NCBI RefSeq assembly: GCF_002979975.1
Contig: NZ_PCQD01000019.1
Location: forward strand, 1-41,460
DNA from: Pseudomonas sp. MYb185
GTDB taxonomy: Bacteria > Pseudomonadota > Gammaproteobacteria > Pseudomonadales > Pseudomonadaceae
DNA: 41,460 nucleotides
Reading direction: 5' to 3'
Made by a program: the position numbers and the translations under genes. Shown here piece after piece: positions 33,903 to 41,423 of this stretch (position 1 is its first letter; every line of letters starts with the position of its first letter). Below the pieces are notes generated by a model, which had not been told where the DNA came from, did not search any database, and saw only the letters and a list, made by a program, of their open reading frames with translations.

Positions 33903-34297
33903 CCTACCACCGCTACCATCTGGCTTTGCTGAACAGCCTGTACGATACCCTGCGGGCGCAGGCTGTGTTGATGGCGCAGGTGCCTGAGGAAAGCAGCATT
34001 CTGTTTCTGGAGCGCTTCGAGGAACTGATAGCCCAGCTGGAAGCGGGCGACCAGGAGGCGCTGTATGCCGGCCAGGAAATCCTCTGCCAGGTCATCAGCC
34101 GCTACCCTCAGGTAGCCCATATGATCCCACGCGATCTGCTGTGGTATTTCGGCGGTGACTGCCTGCACTACATGCCTGACGAGGAGATTGCCCAGTATCA
34201 GCTGCTGGATGAACACCAGGCCGAGGCGGAAGCTCGGGGCGAGGAGTTCAATTGGGAGCAGGCTCGGCAGTTGTTGATGAGTAAGCCGGTGGGTTGA
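33887..34297 (+). CDS. Small conserved-looking cytoplasmic protein, function unknown
   Basis: A 136-residue acidic, helical protein starting MNTNLPYHRYHLALLNSLYDTL, with a Leu/Glu-rich middle (FLERFEELIAQLEAGDQEAL, about 42-61) and GGDCLHYMPDEEIAQYQLLDE (about 88-108). No signal peptide or membrane segment. I do not recognise a named family. AGGAG lies 7 nt before ATG. Its promoter and first codons are duplicated 825 bp upstream across a TA module. It ends at a pair of inverted CCCTCTCC repeats. Confidence 0.85.
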   Translation: MNTNLPYHRYHLALLNSLYDTLRAQAVLMAQVPEESSILFLERFEELIAQLEAGDQEALYAGQEILCQVISRYPQVAHMIPRDLLWYFGGDCLHYMPDEEIAQYQLLDEHQAEAEARGEEFNWEQARQLLMSKPVG

Positions 34298-34311
34298 GGG
34301 GTGATTGGGGG

Positions 34312-34355
34312 CTTTCCCCCTCTCCCCAGCCCTCTCCCACGAGGGGAGAGGGAGC
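34312..34355 (+). repeat. CCCTCTCCCCAGCCCTCTCC-type dispersed repeat, copy 1
   Basis: Contains the foldable core CCCTCTCC-CACGA-GGGGAGAGGG. Inverted partner at 34422-34468, third copy at 41424-41460. Follows the stop of the gene at 33887 by 14 nt. Confidence 0.85.
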
Positions 34356-34421
34356 TTGTTAGTGCTTGCGGCTGATTTTCCTATTTATTGGGCTCATAAA
34401 GAATAACCTCAGTCCGCACGG

Positions 34422-34468
34422 CCTTCCCCCTCTCCCCTCGTGGGAGAGGGCTGGGGAGAGGGGGAAGC
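34422..34468 (-). repeat. CCCTCTCCCCAGCCCTCTCC-type dispersed repeat, copy 2 (inverted)
   Basis: Nearly identical to copy 1 in the opposite direction; the pair can form a long cruciform or RNA hairpin with a 66-nt spacer and probably serves as a two-way transcript end between convergent genes. Confidence 0.85.
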
Positions 34469-34477
34469 AGTTCGCCC

Positions 34478-34566
34478 TCACCCAAACGCCATATCCAAAA
34501 ATATCATCACCGCAGCCCCCACCATCAAACCAATAGTCGCTGGCGCCTGGTGTGCATTGCAGTTGG
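34478..34566 (-). pseudogene. Detached 3' end of a ZIP transporter gene
   Basis: In frame to a TGA stop it reads HQAPATIGLMVGAAVMIFLD then MAFG, against HQTPATIGLMVGFAVMMFLD then TAFG in the intact gene at 35587. About 83% DNA identity by direct reading. It sits directly beside the inverted repeat, where the end of the ZIP gene probably lay before the HipB/HipA module entered. Confidence 0.88.
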
Positions 34567-34572
34567 CTAAGC

Positions 34573-35162
34573 CTATGCCAACCGCGATATGGTCGCCGGC
34601 GCGCCCTCGAAAATGAAGGGATTGAGGAACATCCGCCCCCAGAACAGCTTGCGGTCCACTTCGTTCAATCCCACCTCATCGCAAACGCTATCCCAGCCCG
34701 CACGAACGGTTTCGATGTGATGCTGAATAATTTCGATAGCTTCAGGTTTGCTCAGCAAAAATTTGGGGGCCGCATCCAGACAAACAGCGAGATTGCTCAT
34801 TCGGTTCTCACCAGTGATCAGCATCGCCTGTGTTGCCTCATTACCCGTCCGATTCTGCGGACAGATATCGTAGGCTGGTGTCAGTTGCAGTCTTTTGCCG
34901 TCCCAGAATGCAGCATGATTCCGGGCATGATCATCCGTATTGCCACAGAGGATGTTGAAGACCAAACGGCCATACAGCTCCCGCAATGTCGCTTTTGGTT
35001 CATCAAAGCGTTGACGAATGATATCCGTGAGCTCTTCATAGCTCGCATATCGCGCCATCATTTCATCAAGGCCAAACAGGGTCAGCGCTGAGACCATCAG
35101 CCGACGTTGCCAGCCGGCTATTGTAGGTGTCTGTTCTCGCCGACTACCTTTCTAGAAGTCAT
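34573..35162 (-). pseudogene. hipA: hipA, internally deleted Ser/Thr kinase toxin gene
   Basis: The readable frame (from about 35139; ATG at 35097) encodes the C-terminal part of HipA: TPTIAGWQRRLMVSALTLFG, LVFNILCGNTDDHARNHA with the catalytic-loop Asp and Asn, and LTPAYDICP (metal-binding DFG equivalent), ending TISRLA. Intact HipA is about 400-440 residues; here the N-terminal roughly 230-250 with the ATP-binding lobe are gone. A likely original start, ATG 35162 overlapping the hipB stop, reads MTSRKVVGENRHLQ then stops in another frame, so the deletion also shifted frame. No kinase activity is expected. Confidence 0.85.
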
Positions 35163-35490
35163 CCTTTACGTCCTTTCGGGTAGGATGAACACTGCGAGGC
35201 AACAGAGAAAGGGTTTTTTCTGCGTTTGCAATGTGCAAGGCTGTCACGGACTGATCCGCTTCAAAAAGTGATACACCGACGAGAGCTGCAAGCTCAAAAA
35301 CCGTACCTATTGCACACCCCATATCGCCCTGTTCAGCGCGATGAACCAAGCCGCGTGATACACCTGCACGCTCTGCCAATTCAGCTATCGTCAGCTCACG
35401 CTCAATGCGTCCGCTACGTATCATTAACCCGAGCAGTCGGGCAGCATCCCGGCTATAGCGAGAATATGTGCGTGCAACAGGTTTTGCCAT
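35152..35490 (-). CDS. hipB: HipB-like HTH antitoxin / repressor
   Basis: A 112-residue XRE-type regulator: RYSRDAARLLGLMIRSGRIERELTIAELAERAGVSRGLVHRAEQGD covers helices 1-4 of the HTH (about 8-54, given here only as its landmark ends RYSRDAA and RAEQGD), then a helical tail. The start MAKPVARTYS (ATG 35490) matches the usual HipB opening; ATG 35508 would add six residues but falls inside an operator-like dyad. It remains intact although the partner kinase is deleted, so it may now act only as a repressor. Confidence 0.82.
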   Translation of the reverse strand: MAKPVARTYSRYSRDAARLLGLMIRSGRIERELTIAELAERAGVSRGLVHRAEQGDMGCAIGTVFELAALVGVSLFEADQSVTALHIANAEKTLSLLPRSVHPTRKDVKDDF

Positions 35491-35500
35491 AAAGCCATCA

Positions 35501-35549
35501 TGATCCATTAATAGAGCACAGAGCCATTCAGTGATCTATTTATAGAACA
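35501..35549. promoter_or_regulatory. Two operator-like dyads upstream of hipB
   Basis: 18-nt repeats TGATCCATTAATAGAGCA (35501-35518) and TGATCTATTTATAGAACA (35532-35549) agree at 15 of 18 positions; each holds a TCTATWWATAGA-like dyad (perfect at 35535-35546). Their spacing of 31 bp is about three helical turns, fitting cooperative HipB binding. Confidence 0.62.
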
Positions 35550-35585
35550 TAAAAATTTTCTTTTCAAGAAAGATAAAAAGTAGCT

Positions 35586-35675
35586 CTCACCCAAACGCCG
35601 TATCCAGAAACATCATCACCGCAAACCCCACCATCAAACCGATAGTAGCCGGGGTCTGGTGGCCGTTGCGGTGGG
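35586..35675. repeat. Direct repeat shared with 34477-34566 (ZIP 3' end)
   Basis: About 75 of 90 positions agree by direct reading. The copies lie 1109 bp apart and frame hipB and deleted hipA. Confidence 0.88.
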
Positions 35676-36516
35676 TTTCGGGGATGACTTCGTGGGAGAC
35701 CACGAAGATCATGGCGCCGGCAGCCAGACCCATGCTCACGGGGTAGGCAATAGCGAAGGCGCTGGACATGCCGATGCCAACCAGTGCACCCAGTGGCTCC
35801 ATCAGCCCCGTGGCTGCCGCTACCAGCGCCGAGCCCCAGGCTGACAGACCCGTGGTTCGGAGCGCCAGGGCGACTGCCAACCCTTCCGGGATATCCTGGA
35901 TGGAGATCGCGGTGGCCAAGGGTATCCCGACGCTCATGTCCCCTGTAGCAAAGCCCACGCCGATTGCCATGCCTTCCGGGATGTTGTGCAGGGTGATCGC
36001 CAGCACGAACAGCCAGACGCGACTGATGCGCTCGAAGCTGGGCCCCTGATGACCGATGACTTCGTGCTCGTGCGGCGTAAAGTGGTCCAGCCCAAGCATG
36101 AGCACCACGCCGAGCCCCAGGCCGACAACCACGGTCGCCGCCGCTGCCATGTTGTTGCCGAGAATCTCCTGACCGGCCTCGATGCCAGGCAGGATCAGCG
36201 AGAAGGCAGCGGCAGCGAGCATCATGCCCGCCGCAAAGCCGAGCATGCTGTCCTGGCGGCGCGTGGAGACGTCCGTCAGCACCAGTGCCATGAATGCACC
36301 CAGGGACGTGGCGGCAAACCCTGCGGTCCCACCCAGCAGCGCATAGCGCACGTTGATGGCGTTTTCACCGGTCAGGGCGCTGAAGCCACTGATCAGGATC
36401 AACAACAGGATGATCAGCACCGACCCGATCAGTCCGGCGGAGATGTAAGGGCTGCGTTGTGCCTGGCTGATCCAGGCCGCGCGCAATTCGGTTGCCAGGG
36501 AGGGAGTCTTTTCCAT
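35587..36516 (-). CDS. ZIP-family divalent metal transporter
   Basis: A 309-residue inner-membrane transporter of the ZIP (GufA/ZupT-like) family with about eight hydrophobic segments. Metal-site motifs: LHNIPEGMAIG in helix IV (about 183), QDIPEGLAVALALR in helix V (about 215), plus a His-rich DHFTPHEHE loop (about 151) and FVVSHEVIPETHRNGH near the end. It probably imports zinc or related metals. The last 24 or so codons are duplicated beyond the HipB/HipA module (34478-34566), so this copy of the 3' end may have come with the module. Confidence 0.93.
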   Translation of the reverse strand: MEKTPSLATELRAAWISQAQRSPYISAGLIGSVLIILLLILISGFSALTGENAINVRYALLGGTAGFAATSLGAFMALVLTDVSTRRQDSMLGFAAGMMLAAAAFSLILPGIEAGQEILGNNMAAAATVVVGLGLGVVLMLGLDHFTPHEHEVIGHQGPSFERISRVWLFVLAITLHNIPEGMAIGVGFATGDMSVGIPLATAISIQDIPEGLAVALALRTTGLSAWGSALVAAATGLMEPLGALVGIGMSSAFAIAYPVSMGLAAGAMIFVVSHEVIPETHRNGHQTPATIGLMVGFAVMMFLDTAFG

Positions 36517-36639
36517 GATCGCTGCTTTGCCTAGGGAGATGATCTGAGTCTATCAGTTGACAGGGAACTGTGACGCTAGATTCATTTTAAGCGGACCATT
36601 GAGGATGACTATCGGTCTCGCTGATGAAAGTGCAGAGAC

Positions 36640-36664
36640 AAAAAAAGGGAGCCCGCAGGCTCCC
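36640..36664 (-). terminator. Intrinsic terminator of the DUF1302-DUF1329 unit
   Basis: Minus strand GGGAGCC-TGCG-GGCTCCC followed by six or more T, about 30 nt past the DUF1329 stop. Confidence 0.9.
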
Positions 36665-36692
36665 TTCTTCAATCACCCAAGGTGATCAGCTG

Positions 36693-38063
36693 TTAACGAA
36701 CACCCGAGGAGCGCAGGGCTGCCGGGGTGAATTCGTTGTACGAAGGCGACATACCGAACGTCGGTGCGGAAGACTCTTCGTTGTACATGCCCAGAGCGAT
36801 GTAGCGGCCTGCCAGCAGGTCGTACAGGGTCTCGGTGGCATAGCCCGGCAGCTGTTCGTTGTAGCCGTGGGCGATGTGCCCTTCCGCTACGCGCCACAGG
36901 GTGCCGCGACCATCGTAGTGGTCAGCCAGGTTCAGCATCCAGGAGTCTTCGTCGAAGAAGAAGTTACGCTTGGCGTAGATATGGCGCTGACCATCCTTCA
37001 CGGTACCTTCCACTTCCCACACGCGGTGCAGCTCGAAACGGGTGTGGTCCGGGTTGATGTGACCGGCTTTCAGGATATCGCTGTACTTCAGCTTCGGATC
37101 GGACAGCTTGTAGCTGTTGTACGGTACGTAGACTTCCTTCTTGCCAACCAGCTTCCAGTTGTAGCGGTCTGGCGCGCCACTGAACATGGAGAAGTTGTCG
37201 GTAGTACGCATACCGTCGGAGGCGGTACCCGGGCCGTCATAGGCTACCTGCGGAGCACGACGCACACGACGCTGACCAGCGTTGTATACCCACGCCATGC
37301 GCGGTTCTTTCAGCTGATCCAGGGTGTCGTGAACCAGCAGAACGTTACCGGCCAGGCGCGCAGGGGCGTTAACGCGCTGCTTGAAGTACACCAGGACGTT
37401 GGCGGCCTTGTCCAGATCCACGTCGGGCATGAACTGCGGATAGGCTACATCTTCCTGGAACTTGATCAGGGTGTAGGAGCCATTGGTCTGCGGCATCGCC
37501 TGCACGTAGGAGCGCTGGATGTTCTTGCGATAGCGGGTCAGGTGGTTCCAGACCACTTCGCCACCGACCTTGGGAATCGGGAAGGCAAAGCTGCCATGAG
37601 TGAAGTTGTCGATACCGTCACCACCATTGACCAGCTTGGCCTGACCGGCATTCCGCTTGATCTGGTCGTAGGTCGACTGGGGCAGGCTGACGCTGCGGTG
37701 AGTCTTGTATACCGGCATGCGGAAACTGTCCGGATAGCGCTCGAACATGGCTACCTGGCCAGGGGTCAGGTTGTCCTTATGCTCCTGGTAGTTCTGCGCG
37801 GTGATGACAAACTCCGCCTGCTCGCCTTCATAGGGGTTTTCCCAGAAGTTGCGTTCCAGCTTCTTGCCTGCGTCAACCGGCAGGCCGCCAGTCCACTCGG
37901 GAATGGTGCCAGCCGCGTTACCGGCCTTTTCAGCGCCAACTGGCGTCAGGGTGGTACCCAGTGAATCAATTTCTGCCTGGGTCAGGCTTTGGGCCATTAC
38001 GCTGGTGGCGAGCATGCTCAGAGCAAGACCACATGCACCCAGTACTGTTTTTTGCATACGCAT
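36693..38063 (-). CDS. DUF1329 exported protein
   Basis: A 456-residue protein with a signal peptide (cleavage after VMA, about residue 24) and the family pattern IPEWTGGLP (about 54), NPYEGEQAEFVITAQNY (about 75), DNLTPGQ, FPIPK and many beta-strands; related in fold to outer-membrane lipoprotein-sorting (LolB/LolA-like) proteins. It always travels with DUF1302 partners, often near lipid or hydrophobic-compound genes in pseudomonads (family knowledge). GGAGAG precedes ATG. 21 nt after the DUF1302 gene and followed by a terminator: a two-gene operon. Confidence 0.92.
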   Translation of the reverse strand: MRMQKTVLGACGLALSMLATSVMAQSLTQAEIDSLGTTLTPVGAEKAGNAAGTIPEWTGGLPVDAGKKLERNFWENPYEGEQAEFVITAQNYQEHKDNLTPGQVAMFERYPDSFRMPVYKTHRSVSLPQSTYDQIKRNAGQAKLVNGGDGIDNFTHGSFAFPIPKVGGEVVWNHLTRYRKNIQRSYVQAMPQTNGSYTLIKFQEDVAYPQFMPDVDLDKAANVLVYFKQRVNAPARLAGNVLLVHDTLDQLKEPRMAWVYNAGQRRVRRAPQVAYDGPGTASDGMRTTDNFSMFSGAPDRYNWKLVGKKEVYVPYNSYKLSDPKLKYSDILKAGHINPDHTRFELHRVWEVEGTVKDGQRHIYAKRNFFFDEDSWMLNLADHYDGRGTLWRVAEGHIAHGYNEQLPGYATETLYDLLAGRYIALGMYNEESSAPTFGMSPSYNEFTPAALRSSGVR

Positions 38064-38084
38064 ATTATTCTCTCCAAAACCTGC

Positions 38085-39890
38085 TTAGAAGCTTACGCCG
38101 AAGCTGACGGCGGCGAAGTCGCGATCAACCAGGGTGTTGTACTTGCCATCAAAGAAGTTGGTGTAGCTGATGCTGGCGTTGTACTTGTTGGCGTAGTCGG
38201 CGTTCAGACCGAGGCTGACCGATTTGGCGTTTTCGTTGAAGTTGGGGCTGTAACCCTCAACGTCATGCGACCAGGCGATGTTCGGGCTCAGGTTGATACC
38301 GGCGATCACGTTGCTGTAATCCAGGGACGCACGCAGGCGGTAGCCCCAGGAGAAGTCGGTGAAGAAGCCGTTGTTTTCACACCAGGTGCTGCCGTGTGGG
38401 TTAGCTGCCGTATCGGACGAGCAGACACCGTTGGCATCAGGGCTCTGACCGAACAGGGAGTCACGACCGTACTTGGTGCTGCCATTACCCGAACCGATAC
38501 CACCGATATAGTTGGCACCCACTTCACCTATCAAGGACAGCCGGCTGGCACCCATCACGCGGTCGATGAAATGCACGGCGCTCATGGAAGCCTGCCAGAA
38601 ATTCTTGCGATCGTAGCCTCGAATTTCTGTGCCCGGAGCGTAGACACCTTCACGGTAGGTATTGTCGTAGTTGCCATCCGGTTTAACGGCGGCGTGATCC
38701 GGCAAAGCTGTACGGCTCATGTCACCAGTATTGATCTGGATCGGCATATTGGGGCGGAAGCTGAGTTCACCGGCAACAGACATACCACCGATATCGGTAC
38801 CGAAACTGATGCCATACAGACGGATATCTTCAGGATGCTCGAAGAAGTAGCCAGCTGAGCCGAGTGCTCCATCTATGCCCTCAACCAGGTCACCAGGGGC
38901 AACCCCACCTTTCACGTTGGAGTACAGGGGGTTGCGACTATGGTAGTTCATCGCGTAGAAACCAAATTCGGTATTATTCAACGCAGGTGCAAACCAGCGG
39001 AAGGCCACACCGAACTGACCGCTATCACTTGCTTCCCTGTCTTTCCGCGCACGCACGATATAGGGCACGGTACCGAGCCCTGTATTGTCAAAGTCTCCAC
39101 CTTGCGGGAAGTCTTCCCCCGACCAAACCAGGCGATCAACGCAGTTGCGGCCTACAGTATCCGTGGAGAAGAAAGTACCGCAGTTATCCGCCACAGTCCC
39201 GTGCCACTTGAGCTGGTAGAAAGCTTCCATGCTCAGGTTTTCAGTCAGGCCCTGGGAGATATACAGCATCTCAACCGGCAGCAGACCTTCCTTTACCTCG
39301 GCGCCAGGACGGCGGAAGGCAGAAGCATCGATCGGGTTGATGGAGTTGATGCCGTTCTGGATGAAGACACCTTCACCCCAGCTGACGACCTGGCGGCCCA
39401 GGCGGACGTTGCCGGGGTTATCGCCGATGGAATAGTTGTGGTAGACGAAAGCGTCCAGCAGCTGGATACCGGAGCCCTTCTGCAGCGGGTGACGACCGGA
39501 GTCGTCGATATCATAGAAGCGCTGGCTGCCGTCTTTGGTTTCAAAGTCGTACCAGTAGTTGCCACGAATGAACGCGCCGGAATTACCGTAGCGCATTTCC
39601 AGATCGTGGGAACCCTTGAAAATCTTGGAAAACACGTCGCCTTTCTTGTAGTTCAGGCGCCCATCATCAGAGGTACGCGCGGCAGCTTCACCACCTTCAG
39701 TGCGCAGATAGTACAAACGCTTGTCCCGCCCTGCGGTCGACATGCTCGCACCGATCGACAGCTGCGAGTCCAGTTGCGCTTCGATTTCCCCGATATTGAA
39801 ATTAACTGCGTTTGCAGAACCTGAGAAACTGGCCAATCCGATAGCCAGGGGCAAGGCCGCGAGCGACCAAGCATGCATTTTTTTTGTCAT
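38085..39890 (-). CDS. DUF1302 outer-membrane beta-barrel-like protein
   Basis: A 601-residue exported protein: signal peptide ending SANA (about residue 28), VNFNIGEIEAQLDSQLSIGAS (first strands), GDVFSKIFKGSHDLEMRYGNSGAFIRGNYWYDFE (about 83-115, landmarks only), VRLGRQVVSWGEG (about 163) and a C-terminal aromatic strand ending AVSFGVSF, typical of a BAM-assembled barrel. ATG 39890 has GGAG 8 nt upstream and starts the signal peptide; the frame 13 codons upstream is not used. First gene of the DUF1302-DUF1329 operon, perhaps a channel for hydrophobic molecules; function unproven. Confidence 0.92.
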   Translation of the reverse strand: MTKKMHAWSLAALPLAIGLASFSGSANAVNFNIGEIEAQLDSQLSIGASMSTAGRDKRLYYLRTEGGEAAARTSDDGRLNYKKGDVFSKIFKGSHDLEMRYGNSGAFIRGNYWYDFETKDGSQRFYDIDDSGRHPLQKGSGIQLLDAFVYHNYSIGDNPGNVRLGRQVVSWGEGVFIQNGINSINPIDASAFRRPGAEVKEGLLPVEMLYISQGLTENLSMEAFYQLKWHGTVADNCGTFFSTDTVGRNCVDRLVWSGEDFPQGGDFDNTGLGTVPYIVRARKDREASDSGQFGVAFRWFAPALNNTEFGFYAMNYHSRNPLYSNVKGGVAPGDLVEGIDGALGSAGYFFEHPEDIRLYGISFGTDIGGMSVAGELSFRPNMPIQINTGDMSRTALPDHAAVKPDGNYDNTYREGVYAPGTEIRGYDRKNFWQASMSAVHFIDRVMGASRLSLIGEVGANYIGGIGSGNGSTKYGRDSLFGQSPDANGVCSSDTAANPHGSTWCENNGFFTDFSWGYRLRASLDYSNVIAGINLSPNIAWSHDVEGYSPNFNENAKSVSLGLNADYANKYNASISYTNFFDGKYNTLVDRDFAAVSFGVSF

Positions 39891-40371
39891 TGTGCTGCTC
39901 CGTTTGGGTGACATGAACCTGTGTATCAAGAGACACGTTCAGGACATTGCCGAGTCTGTCATGAGCGCCATCAAAACAACCTGCCCCAAATGGCCAAATC
40001 ATTTGTCCTGGACGGCCATTCACCAAACGAATCCGACCCATCAGTCATTTGAAGTCAGCTTGACCTCCCTGCAAAAGCCCCCCCTCAAGGTTTGCAAATC
40101 AAACATTTGTTTGATACAACAAATGCTCTGGATTGAAGGTCGGCGCGGGATAGCCTACCGCTGGATAAGGAAATCTGATGCGAGCAGCCAGTCACCCTTC
40201 CATATCACCCGAACGGGTGGCCACCCTTCTGGCGCCACAGCCCGTGCACCTTATAATTTCGCCTTGCGAAACTTGATTTCAAGCATTTGACTGACAAGTC
40301 ACGCCATTATAGCCTAGGCCGGTGAGACAGAAGATTGAACTGTCATACCTCCACGCTTTTGAGGGAGCAGT
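39891..40371. other. 481-nt divergent control region
   Basis: No gene supported. It separates the DUF1302 operon (minus) from the AraC-type regulator (plus) and holds three dyads: 40098-40115, 40272-40283 (CTTGATTTCAAG) and 40288-40301 (TGACTGACAAGTCA). A weak plus-strand promoter, TTGACT at 40287-40292 and TATAGC at 40308-40313, overlaps the last. Confidence 0.55.
40098..40115. promoter_or_regulatory. Perfect palindrome resembling a PsrA box
   Basis: ATCAAACATTTGTTTGAT, an exact 18-bp palindrome. The inner CAAAC-N4-GTTTG (40100-40113) fits the published form of the Pseudomonas PsrA site, G/CAAAC(N2-4)GTTTG/C; PsrA is a TetR-type regulator released by fatty acyl ligands. Another TetR-family regulator is possible. 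Confidence 0.5.
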
Positions 40372-41409
40372 ATGCTGGAAAGCCTGAGAGAGCAGCCGAA
40401 AACCAGAATTCGCGAGCATGGCCACTGGATCGCTGTCATCGATCGAGCATTAGCGCACTATGGTGTCGAATTGGCACAGTCCAGCCTTGCGTACAACCTG
40501 ACCAACAGCCACCTTTCCAGCAACCCGTTCATCGAACAAGCCAACTGCAACCTGATCTGGAATGAAGCCAGCCGCCTGGCGGGCGACGATCTGTTCGGGC
40601 TGCGGCTCAATCGTATTTTTTCGCCAGCGGTTTTCAGCCTGCTCAATCTGTCGGCCAGCGCCTGCGCTACGGTGGGGGCGGCCATCGATCAGTTGATCCG
40701 CTTCTTCCCGATCATCAGTACCCAGGTCAGACTGGAGCTGCGCCGCGAGCCGGATGAGGCACTGTTGCAGCTCACCCCGGCGGGCCAGCCGCATATGCAA
40801 CAGGTTGAAGCGTTGCTGGGTTTTCTCGGGCAGTTGCTGGGGCAACTGGATACCTCCAGCAAGGGTCTGTTCAAGCGCGCGACGCTGCAGCGGCCGGCCG
40901 GTGACCTGGAATTGTGCCGCCGCCTGCTGGAATGCGATGAAATCATCGGCGGTGCCCCCTACTCCATCGCCATGCCCCTGGCGCTGCTGGATAGACCACT
41001 GCTGACGGCCGATACCTTTATATGCACCCGACTGACCGAGACACTGCAGGACATGTTGGCCAGCTTGCCGTCACATGACCTGGTCGAGCAGGTCAAACGG
41101 CGGGTGCAGTTGCTGCTGGGCTCCGGTGATATCTCCGTGGAGCGCATCGCCTGCCCAATGAACATCAGCCCCCGGCATCTGCGGCGCAAGCTGAGCCAGG
41201 AGGGAACGTCTTATGAGCAGTTGGTCGATGAGGTACGCAGGGAGACGGCAATACGCATGATCGGCGAGGGTCAGCTGTCGTTGACCAGCATTGCTTATGA
41301 GCTGGGCTTTCTGGATCCGAGCAGCTTTACGCGGGCATTTCGGCGTTGGACCAATATGAGTCCTACCAGTTTTCGGCAGCAGGTGGTGGAGGGGGCGGCG
41401 GGGAGCTGA
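40372..41409 (+). CDS. AraC-family transcriptional regulator
   Basis: A 345-residue regulator with an N-terminal 'arabinose-binding-like' ligand domain (about 25-210, with DDLFGLRLN and FSLLNLSASACATVGAAIDQLIRFFP) and a C-terminal double HTH: ISVERIACPMNISPRHLRRKLSQEG (about 258) and LTSIAYELGFLDPSSFTRAFRRWTNMSPTSFR (about 304-336). GGGAGCAGT precedes ATG. Divergent from the DUF1302-DUF1329 operon, which it probably controls. Similar regulators respond to lipids, amino acids or alcohols; ligand unknown. Confidence 0.9.
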   Translation: MLESLREQPKTRIREHGHWIAVIDRALAHYGVELAQSSLAYNLTNSHLSSNPFIEQANCNLIWNEASRLAGDDLFGLRLNRIFSPAVFSLLNLSASACATVGAAIDQLIRFFPIISTQVRLELRREPDEALLQLTPAGQPHMQQVEALLGFLGQLLGQLDTSSKGLFKRATLQRPAGDLELCRRLLECDEIIGGAPYSIAMPLALLDRPLLTADTFICTRLTETLQDMLASLPSHDLVEQVKRRVQLLLGSGDISVERIACPMNISPRHLRRKLSQEGTSYEQLVDEVRRETAIRMIGEGQLSLTSIAYELGFLDPSSFTRAFRRWTNMSPTSFRQQVVEGAAGS

Positions 41410-41423
41410 ATTGTTGGGTGGAG

